Below are positions 56,083 through 64,000 of a stretch of 64,000 bases of DNA, in pieces. Numbering within the stretch: position 1 is the first letter of the stretch; the number at the start of each line of letters is the position of its first letter. The notes beneath the pieces are model-generated. The model ran no database searches, was not told the origin of the DNA, and saw only the letters and a list, made by a program, of their open reading frames with translations. The DNA lies in assembly GCA_001465935.1 (NCBI GenBank), contig LNKV01000038.1, positions 690,176 to 754,175 of the forward strand, written 5' to 3'. A program made the translations under genes and the position numbers. The stretch comes from Clarireedia homoeocarpa. Taxonomy: Eukaryota > Ascomycota > Leotiomycetes > Helotiales > Rutstroemiaceae.

Positions 56083-56982
56083 TTATGCAGTGCTCTGGAA
56101 TCTCTTCGCTCTTGCTTCAGCCTTTGCTTTTTCCACAGGATCATCCGTAATACGACTACCCGAGGATTTTTTTGCACCAGGCTTCTGGTGGGGTTTTTGT
56201 GTAGGTTTCTGTGAGTTCTTTAAACCCGGCTGCGATCTGCGATCCGGTGTTTGTCTCTTGGGATTCCTTCCACCCTGGTGTTTTTCCTCACGAGCCCGCT
56301 TCTCCCTTCGCTCTGGAAGTGCGCTATCCAACCCTTTGACAACCTTCTCACTTGCATCCAATCCAAACTTCTTTGCACGCTCTGCCAATTTCTTTGCATC
56401 CTCGTCCTCGGTGATACCAAATCGCTTAGCTCTGGCGGCGCGTTTTTCGGCTTCCTTCTCAGCATCGGTCTTCTCCAGGCCAGCACTAAAGTCCGGTTTT
56501 GGAGCTTGCGGCACAGACTCAGACGTTACCTCTGTTGCTGTTACTGCAGGGCCAGATGCCGCGATGACACCATCCGCAGCCGTTGGTGCTCCTTCTCCTC
56601 CAGTCACCTTCAAATCGGTCGTCGTGGATGGATCGATTGCAGGTTCTTGATTGGGGACTTTTGTAGGATTTGGTATCTCTTCTTTTCCTCCAGCAGCAGC
56701 AATTGCAGCATCTGCAGGTGCAGTCGTAGTTGTAGTTGTCTTCTTCTCATCATCTTCATCCCAGTCAATTTCATCTTCACCGGTTGTAGCTAGGGTTTAT
56801 TAGTGTGACGGCTTCGAGTGAATCGCGATTATCGAGTACCGACCTGGAGCGTCTGCAGCTGGCTTCTTATCTGCTTCTTGTAACCTTGCGACGAGATCGG
56901 CTTTGTTTCCAGAGATTGGCAAAGATTTCTCTTGGAGAAGCTTTTTGAGCTCAGGAACCTTGAGTTGGGAGTAGTCGGTCAT
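56083..56982 (-). CDS. THO1: SAP-domain mRNA-export/transcription-elongation protein, Tho1/SARNP-like
   Basis: Minus-strand exons 56982-56844 and 56789-56083 give 281 residues. The 54-nt intron has a weaker GTCGGT donor and a CTAG acceptor and joins DAPG/ATTGEDEIDW. An N-terminal SAP domain (MTDYSQLKVPELKKLLQEKS ... NKADLVARLQEAD, residues 1-37) binds DNA or RNA. The middle is acidic (DEIDWDEDDEKK) and Thr/Ala-rich. The C-terminal Tho1/MOS11 region reads KRAARAKRFGITEDEDAKKL, AERAKKFGLDA, and a basic tail ends EARAKRF. Tho1 couples transcription elongation to mRNP assembly with the Sub2/THO machinery in the nucleus. Length and order match the family. Confidence 0.92.
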
Positions 56983-58041
56983 TTTGGTTGCGCTGATTGG
57001 AATTGAAGTGTGAGACTAGGGAATTGATGGAATGAGGGGTTAGATGGTGAGATTGAGATCTGAGTATATTAAAATGGATGCGGAAACGTAAAATCAGAGC
57101 AGAAGATGGAAGTTGTTGATGATTGAGATTGAAGAACGCGCTGTTGCGATCGAGGCGACGTGAAATGTGGCTTGTCAAACTGGCGAATTGCGCTAAAAGT
57201 AAAAGATTGTGGCTGAACCTTACTTGGCCAACAAATTGTCTCACCGAGGATACATACACGAAAAAATCAGGGCGGTGACAACAAACCAGTGTGTTATGTG
57301 TTAATCCGATACGGCGACTATAAGGGATAGCAGCTTATTGATTTTATATTACTGCTACTCACCGGATAGGTCGAATAGATGGTACTCCCCCTATATGTCG
57401 GCCAGAAAAGCGGTTTGGGGAGCTCAAATCCAGCTACAGACTCGCTCGAATACTGGCTTGTCCTGCTGTTCCAGTCTTCCTACCCTAAATGATAATACCA
57501 GGTTTCCGTGCTATGTGTGCAATCATACTGCCGTTTGATCATACCTTCAATTCCCTCCTGCTCCAGTACCCTCTTTCGATTACCGCCATCTGTTAACTAG
57601 TTATGCGGCATGTTGTTGTTCAGATGGCGTCGGCGATGATAATGAAACGAGCAGTCTAATAAAATCCAGGACGTGAAGTTGGGTCCTGAGTAACGACTAT
57701 TAGAGAGCGGTATATATAATCTATCCGCACCTGGTACACTTTCTTTTAACAATGTCGTCCGTGTCACTTCCACCATTTTCAATAGCTGTTGGTTATGCAT
57801 GCTTGTTGGCCCACGTCAACAGTTGCAATCACCCAACATTCACTTGAGTTGCCAACCCTTTTTCCCTTTCTATATGCTCATATGTCAATCGAGCTGTGAC
57901 TATTCCTTCAATCGCCGAGTTGGCCATGGTTATATCCACAAACACTGCTATAATTCTTAGTAACCATGATTTGATCAGCCATCTTTCGACTTCAACGCTC
58001 CTAGTCAGTAGCACATACTGATTGATACTCTATATGTCGAA
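56983..58041. other. Intergenic stretch
   Basis: Upstream region of THO1. The short ORFs show no domain. Confidence 0.5.
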
Positions 58042-59203
58042 GCAGCTCGATTAGCAGTCATTGACGCCACTTCGATGTTGCGCGACCCAATCCTAGGACC
58101 GAAAGCATATCTCATGAATTTTACTGTAAGCATCTCTATGAATTAAGAAGCACAAGGTATTGATATATCAAAGTATGAGACTGGCTACTAAGTATACGGG
58201 CGATTAGTCGTTTCAATATAGCAACATGTTTCCCTGTTCATAAAGAAACATTCTTCGCAGATATTGCGAAGATATATAACATCAATAAGCTTGAATATCC
58301 GGCAAATTTTCTGTTATGCTATAACTAAAGACATATTCTATGAACTACAAAAGGGATTTGTTGCTTACACAGCTATTTCCCGACTCCTGGCTGAAGATTC
58401 TCAGATGGATGACTGCGTCGGGACGAATAGAGATGAGCTCTGGCAAGTTACATCACAAACCGTGAATGCGATGGTAAAATAGCCGTGGTCTCATAAGCCC
58501 AATCAAACTGTATGTGAGGAGCACTGCACGGGGGACAATCCAGTAAGAATAATTAGTAGGGCTATTCAATTGTTAACAACACCGATATATCCGTTTTCGA
58601 AGTTCTGTCTTCCAACCCATCAAGAGCTCGTCGATTTGGAAATGCCATGAAAACCTTCACCGAAGGGACGTAGATGTAAGTGCTCTAGATACCATATTGC
58701 TCTTCGAGTGAATGACAGATGCAAAATATGTTGGTGGATCGCATGGATTTGCCTGTATTGGATTAGCCAGAGCCTACCCTACACTCAATTGCATTGTCCA
58801 GGACCTCCTTTCGTTGTTCAAGACGGTGCTAAATCTGTTCCAATTGATCTCGCCGACAGGATTCAAATCATGCCTCATGATTTTCTCCATGAGCAGCCGG
58901 TGAAAAATGCAGATATCTACTGCTTCCGCTCGGTTTTCCACAACTGGTCTCATGCATATTGCATCAAGATAATCCAAAATCACATCCCGGCAATGAAAAA
59001 TGGTTCTCGTATTATCATCAACGACTATGTGTTGCTAGAGCCTGGTACGTTGCCTATATGGCGTGAATAACACTTGAGATCGATGAATCTTACGATGTTG
59101 GAGTTGCAAAATGGGAGAGAGAGAATTGAATGATTGGGCAAGGATTTTTGAACTGGCTGATAGGAGGCTCAGGTTTGAGGGAGGAAGAAAACCAGAGGGA
59201 TAG
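58042..59203 (+). pseudogene. O-methyltransferase (sterigmatocystin-OMT type) pseudogene
   Basis: Fragments in several frames line up in the correct order with fungal class II O-methyltransferases: AVIDATSMLRDPILGPKAYL, RAISRFNIATCFPVHKETFF, YAITKDIFYELQKGFVAYTA, SRLLAEDSQMDDCVGTNRDE, NTDISVFEVLSSNPSRARRF, YVGGSHGFACIGLARAYP, DLADRIQIMPHDFLHEQP, FRSVFHNWSHAYCIKIIQNH and RELNDWARIFELADRRLRF. Defects include a frameshift near 58290, TAG at 58480 where the family has Trp (TGG to TAG), another frame change before 58578, TAG at 58671, loss of two residues in the SAM motif, and frameshifts after 59068. A relic GTAAGC donor remains at 58126. Such enzymes methylate phenolic polyketides. No intact partner genes lie nearby. 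Confidence 0.85.
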
Positions 59204-59650
59204 AATCTTTGGGAAGGGCAAGATGCGGTGTAGTAGCTTGACTGCTCAGGTCAAAACCAGGCAGTAGCAAGGAAAAGAAAAGATTCCCATTCCCCGCAAA
59301 GTCAAGGCCTGGACAGCATCACAGCCAATACGGCTTGTATATTTTCGGTCCTTCCATATCAAAGGTTGCAAACCACCGAATTGCGCATCATCGTTCGCTT
59401 CCATTTCAATTTGGCTTGTAATGTTCATCCAGGCAATTACATGCGTAGGTTCGATACCGAACGGCCTTCTATTCTTTCTCTTACATCCTTTTCACTAAAG
59501 TAAAACAAAACGAGCCAATTAAAACAAGACAAAAAAAAAAACAATAATCGTACAAGACACATCCCAGAGTATCCACCCCGTCTACTCCGCATATCATCAA
59601 TCACGAAGTCCATCACCTTCATTTCCACCCAGCATCTGTATCAACCAGAC
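59204..59650. other. Gap between OMT relic and secreted-protein gene
   Basis: No gene supported; contains A-rich runs near 59531. Confidence 0.5.
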
Positions 59651-60376
59651 TTACTGCCCACCTGTCCCCGCATTGCTCGTCCCACTCCCTGCAGTCTTGC
59701 TCCCTCCCTTCGTAGCCCTCTCTTTCTTCGCTCCCCCCTTCTCAGCCGCTCCACTCGAACTCTCATTCCCATTTCCCGAACTACCACCCTTCACAACACC
59801 ACCGCTACTCACACTTACATCACGCTCCTTCATTCCCCCACCACCAGCAGAACTATTTCCGCTACCGCCAAACCTATTTCCACCTCTTGAAGCGCGCTCT
59901 TCCAGCTATTCATCGTCGGATGATCTCACGCTTTTCGTGGGACTCGGATTCAATGGACCTTTTGGGTCCTTTGTGGCGCGGGGTAGGATCTCCGCGGTTT
60001 CACTTGCAGACTCTTCCTCATCCCCAGTAGCACTAGTAGCAGCAGCAGTAGCAGTAGCAGTGGGAAGAGCAGCAGTCGCGGTCTCAACCTCGACACTGCT
60101 GCCCGGACCAGAGGGGAACGAATGATGAGGAGCATTTTTGAATCCGCCACTGGGGAAAGCGCTGGATTCGGGGATATGAGCACTGAGTCCGGTTGGGTGA
60201 GGCTCCATGGCTGTGGGGTGGGGTTTGTTGGTAGCGGAGATCATGGGAGCGAGGGAACCGGTTGGGTGGGGGTGGGATTCGGTCAAAGTCGAGAATTCGG
60301 AGAATTGAATTGGGGAGGCGGAGATCATGGAGATGAGGAGGACGGCGGTTGCGCCGGAGATCTTGGTGAAATACAT
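59651..60376 (-). CDS. Secreted Ser/Thr/Pro-rich protein with in-frame stop and open C-terminal extension
   Basis: From the Met at 60376 a signal peptide (MYFTKISGATAVLLISMISA) precedes a low-complexity chain with HPTG/HPTA repeats (ESHPHPTGS, NKPHPTAMEPHPTGL) and Ala/Thr runs, 156 residues in all. It ends at TAG 59908-59906. The same frame then continues for 84 more codons, Gly/Ser/Lys-rich (ERASRGGNRFGGSGNSSAGG, ending AGTGGQ), to the stop at 59651. No normal intron removes the TAG while keeping phase. This could be programmed readthrough, a recent nonsense mutation or chance in a GC-rich low-complexity region. A wall or extracellular location is likely. Function is unknown. Confidence 0.55.
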
Positions 60377-61580
60377 TCTGATTGTGAGTGAAAGTTTCTC
60401 TTTCAAATGTGAGGTGCTGTGATTGTTTGTCGAGATAGTTTAATAAATCAATGTAAAGACTGCACTGATTGATATTTGGAACTGGTATGAGAATTGAAGG
60501 TCAGAAGGAGTGTTGTAATGGAAAGACAAGTCGAGAAATTCGAGGGGACTGAAGTGAAGAAAGTGATTGATATGAAGATTAATGATGAGACTGAATGGAA
60601 ATATATTATGAATATATAGACATTAGATTAGTAGACACCATATGAAAATTCGCTAGATCCAGAGCCTTGACCAGAATCCTCCTTCATTGACTCCAGATGC
60701 CAGTAACTAGCTGGCTATTCCTCTTCTTCTAGTTTCGACCACTATCTCTCTTCCTTCCTACATCAAGCTACCAGCAAAAATGTCATGTTGCTCTCCGGAA
60801 CCTTAATCTCGTCGGCAACCAGTAAGCGAATCCCTCCTGAACGAGAACGAAAAAGCCAAGTAATGCTGGAGACACAAGAAGGAAGTAGAAATAAATCAAT
60901 GATACAACTCTATGTATATAAAAAGTATCAAATGTTTATCCTGCAATCCGCGCCCCTTACTAGAGTGCCTTGAAACAAGAGCTTCCATGCGTTGATCATC
61001 ACCCTGAAATTGGAGCAACGCTCAAAGAAACTCGTCTTCCAAAATCGACATTTGCGCATGATCTTAATAATATCACCCTAGAATCTATGACTGCCCTTTC
61101 CTCAGTCTCCTCAATGTACCGCTAGCTCTCACACACCAGGAAATATACGATTGCGAATCCTGCAGTAGCACCAAGCACGAAAAATGAGACCCGAAACAAA
61201 CCGAAACAAACCTCTGGCCCCCCAATCCCACCACGTGCTTGAAACTCTCGTAATCCCTCAAAATCCCCCACAGCATCTGGGAACTCACCTTGTTCATCCT
61301 TTCGTTTTCTGAATCCCGATAAGGAAAACTACGGTAAAAAGAAATGAATCCTGAAGAGGTGGGAGGAGCTCGGCGGGCCCGGCAAACAAAAGGATCAAGC
61401 GACGTATACGAGGCGCAGCGCTAAGCTTTGCGGGAGGAACGATTGAGAAACAATTCAGGGTCGGATAGAGTTATTTTAATTTCCGATCTGCTACAAATTG
61501 CGCGTTGTGGGATTGAGGTACAAAACCAAGAGAATGCAATACTAATTACATAATATTCTCCCTTTTCTCCTACTCGCTTT
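60377..61580. other. Intergenic stretch, one doubtful small gene
   Basis: A minus-strand ORF at 61085-61297 (MNKVSSQMLWGILRDYESFK...) is preceded by a GTGAGT right after ATGAACAAG and could be part of a spliced small gene, but no coherent model was found. Confidence 0.35.
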
Positions 61581-62580
61581 TCAAAGATGTTTCTCATTTT
61601 CCAAAACGTATCGGTACCTGGCGTTGCTAGCCGCCATATCCTGAATGACCGAATTGGCCTCGGCCATCGATCTTTTGATCGTCCAAGGCTTGATCCCTTT
61701 TTCGGCTGCGAACTGTAGCACTTCGACCATTTCGTGGGGAGAACCGATAGCGCTACCGCTGATCTTTACTCCGTTCACGATTGATGGAAAGGCGTTGATT
61801 GGAGGTAGGTTGCCTCCGTCGGGGTTACTATCTCAGGCGAGTATCAAGTTAGCAAAGAGCGTAGTTGTGGAAGCGTCGAGCACAGTCGTGATGTATTACA
61901 CGAAACTGAAGATTCTTGAGGGTTTCTTACCCAACTTGCACAAGGGTTCCTCGTCGCTTCAACATCATGAGGTATGAAGTTATTGGCATCTTCTCACTCG
62001 ACACAGTACTGATAATAAGATCCAAACTCCTCCTGTATTTGACCTCCCAGCCCTCATCCTCATCCGTCGCAACATACTCATCAGCGCCAAGCTTAGCCGC
62101 ATCCTCTTTCTTGTTGGCCTTCCTCGAGATAGCAACCACCTTATCAACTCCCATAGCTTTAGCAAATAGTACCGCGAAATGACCCAATCCGCCAACTCCT
62201 ACCACACCCACGGTTTTCCCCGGACCGCACTCATACTGCTTCAATGTAGAAAAGACTGTCAGTCCTCCGCATAACATGGGGGCCGCATTGGCCGAGTCGA
62301 GCTTCTCGGGGATCTTGCCAGCGTTGTTGACTGCACCATCTAGTTGACCGAATGTGTCTAATATCTTTTGAAGCCACCTTTTCACGGAAGAGAGCTGCGT
62401 TACGTCGCATACAGTGGTGGTGACGTTTTCAGTGGTGCCTAATTCTTTGATTGCTGCGTCGAGGCTCTTGCTGGAAATATCCGCAATCGACACCTTTGCT
62501 CCGCGAGACAGGAGAGCCTTGACGACTGCCAAGCCAATGCCGCTCGCTCCACCTGTGATGGTAATGACCTTTCCCTCCAT
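61581..62580 (-). CDS. Chimera: SDR N-terminus fused to zinc-type alcohol dehydrogenase C-terminus
   Basis: Minus-strand exons 62580-61931 and 61827-61581 give 298 residues. The 103-nt intron has a GTAAGA donor, a CTAAC branch and a TAG acceptor and joins LVQVG/NPDGGNLPP. Residues 1-88 are a short-chain dehydrogenase start: TGGASGIG (9-16), the acidic ADIS after strand 2, CDVT (58-61) and NNAG (85-88). From residue 89 (KIPEKLDSANAAPMLCGG) the protein is the cofactor and C-terminal domain of an ADH6/7-type (cinnamyl) NADP alcohol dehydrogenase: VGVVGVGGLGHF, VVAISRKANKKEDAAKLGAD, and ISGSAIGSPHEMVEVLQFAA. Neither the SDR Tyr-x-x-x-Lys site nor the MDR zinc-binding GroES half is present. It is open and spliced but probably lacks either parent's chemistry. 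Misassembly is the main alternative. Confidence 0.85.
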
Positions 62581-63479
62581 TCCAGTTTCCCCTTGCTCGC
62601 TGGAATCATGGTCTTGAAGAGTTGTAGATTAAGAAGATTCCTAAAGATGATCGAGAATTACCGTCGATTGGGGAAGCTGCTCGGATGATGTAAACTTATG
62701 GGATTCCCAACATAGCAGTGTCGATACCTTGAAAGGATTCGATCATGACTATACTATAATTACTAGGCTTAGAAACAACTGAGGTCATAGTCAAGTCGAG
62801 TATGCAGTACCATCAATCTATACTCCACCACCAACAACCCCTAAAGCTTGCGATCGGCCGAAACGCATTTGAAAGAAGGAATGACTAGAAATGAGTAGTA
62901 CACTGTAGTGGCTTTGCATTAGTCTGTATAAATAATGTGGTTACAAAAAGTCCCTTCTCCCTGCTAGCCTCTGTAGCGATCACTTCCGAGACCACGATGA
63001 CGTGCATAAGCCTCTTTGAGCCTTGAATTTCGATAGTGGAGATAGGTACTGAACTGTTCATCGGCAGACCACAGCTGTCTCCGCATGCAGTAGTGGAGAC
63101 ATTGCCTCGGCGTTTTCCAAAAGCTGAAACGGTTTTAGCCCTCCCGCGTTGGCGCGCGTATACTTCCCGCGTTCTTATCCGCAATGACAGTGGTAAGGTG
63201 CCGCGCATAATAATGGTACCTGATGCGTTGTACTATTGAAGACATTATGATTATTCCATACAGTGATTCTTATACGAAGTGTTTTTCAATCGCTGCGCCA
63301 CTTAGCTGTCACTTCACGTATTTATCAACTTCCTGTCAACACGTAGGTCCACTCCAAGACAGTAAGCATAGTCATCTCAACACCATTTCTTCCATACACC
63401 AAGGACTAAAAGTACGACAGAACACCATTTCGCCATTAACCCTATCAAAAAAAAACCCTCATCGTCAACCTCCACCAAA
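62581..63479. other. Divergent promoter region
   Basis: Between the chimera and the cupin gene. No gene supported. The last 60 nt form an A/C-rich leader with a CCACCAAAATG start context. Confidence 0.5.
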
Positions 63480-63881
63480 ATGTCCCAATCCATCATCATC
63501 CCCGCCTCAACCAACATCAACAAAGAGGTCCTAAAACCCACCGGCACTTTCACGGGAGAAGTGTACCTAGAAATGCTCCACGCCGACGCCGAGGCAGCAA
63601 TTGCAAATGTGACCTTCACTCCCTGTGCCCGTACGCACTGGCACACCCACAAGGGCGGTCAATTGATCCGCGTGACTTCAGGCGCTGGCTGGCTGTGTGA
63701 CAAGGGCGCCGAGGCGCGGAGGACCAAGGCTGGCGATACGATCTGGGCGCCGACAGGCACTGCCCACTGGCATGGTGCTGACGATGGCAGTATTATGACG
63801 CACCATGTCATTGGGGTTGGAGAGACGCAATGGCACGATGCGGTGACAGATGACGATTATAAGAAGAGGGCGTCAGATTAA
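63480..63881 (+). CDS. Single-domain cupin
   Basis: An intronless 133-residue gene with a good start context (CCAAAATG). It has both cupin motifs: CARTHWHTHKGGQLIRVTSG (metal-ligand histidines at about 53, 55 and 57, with Gln61 in the usual Glu/Gln position) and GDTIWAPTGTAHWHGADDGS (His96, His98). A conserved HHVIG strand follows. It resembles the small cupins annotated as carboxymuconolactone-decarboxylase-associated or quercetin-dioxygenase-like. Metal-dependent activity is likely and the substrate is unknown. It is transcribed away from the SDR-MDR chimera across an 0.9-kb shared upstream region. Confidence 0.88.
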   Translation: MSQSIIIPASTNINKEVLKPTGTFTGEVYLEMLHADAEAAIANVTFTPCARTHWHTHKGGQLIRVTSGAGWLCDKGAEARRTKAGDTIWAPTGTAHWHGADDGSIMTHHVIGVGETQWHDAVTDDDYKKRASD

Positions 63882-64000
63882 AGATGGAGGAGGTCTAGTT
63901 CAAATCATCGATACTCATCGAGGACTTTTGTGAATATGAATTCCTATTGAGTATGATGCCTAACAAGGTTGATGTATGTCTCCATACAGCTATAACCAGC

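Noticed and set aside
61085..61297. 70-codon minus-strand ORF with an internal GTGAGT donor
   Set aside because: Several splice options were tried by eye; none gave a coherent protein.
1..64000. CRISPR array, prophage or bacterial operon
   Set aside because: No regularly spaced repeats with unique spacers, no phage genes, and introns throughout show a eukaryotic genome.

Overview
The window comes from a filamentous ascomycete nuclear genome. The evidence is spliceosomal introns of about 50 to 270 nt with GT(A/G)AGT-type donors and CTAAC-type branch points, and a gene set that includes cytosolic ribosomal protein uL13, the SCF F-box protein Grr1, the AIM18 and THO1 families, a DUF7729-like surface protein, a PL3 pectate lyase relic and LaeA-like methyltransferases. 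The style fits Leotiomycetes (a Botrytis/Sclerotinia-like relative), but that placement is inference. No prokaryotic operon, CRISPR array, rRNA gene or convincing tRNA was seen.

Layout. 1-16 kb is mixed: a truncated RS-rich gene at the left edge, a DUF7729-like protein, a SAM methyltransferase with a GC-AG intron, a broken pectate lyase beside a But2-like secreted protein reconstructed here from two exons, low-complexity ORFs and a LaeA-like methyltransferase. Two copies of an 80-bp palindromic foldback element lie at 1.9 and 7.1 kb. 16-25 kb is AT-rich and gene-poor. It holds one mucin-like membrane protein, weak hypothetical genes, and a membrane-protein ORF whose frame depends on a (TTTCC)16 tract. 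24-32 kb is accessory: small hairpin repeats, a P450 (three exons), a kinase-fold pseudogene and an AMP-dependent acyl-CoA ligase. 32-52 kb is the conserved core: RPL16/uL13, a BAG-domain chaperone regulator, glutaredoxin, AIM18, GRR1 and a 1,567-residue disordered protein with a C-terminal methyltransferase-like domain. A 4.2-kb microsatellite-dense gap separates the convergent 3' ends of the last two. 52-64 kb mixes the THO1/SARNP-like gene with a small secreted protein, an O-methyltransferase pseudogene, a secreted low-complexity protein carrying an in-frame stop, a chimeric SDR/zinc-alcohol-dehydrogenase gene and a cupin.

The genes do not form one pathway. The core genes are housekeeping (translation, protein turnover, redox, mitochondria, mRNA export). 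The accessory parts show secondary-metabolism-type enzymes in decay (O-methyltransferase, kinase-like, pectate lyase) beside intact ones (P450, ligase, LaeA-like). The most notable signals are the SDR-MDR chimera joined at a KIP microhomology, the pentanucleotide frame switch, a possible AUU-initiated mitochondrial glutaredoxin isoform, and three families of tiny foldback repeats. All exon structures were deduced by eye from splice signals and frame and are not backed by transcripts.
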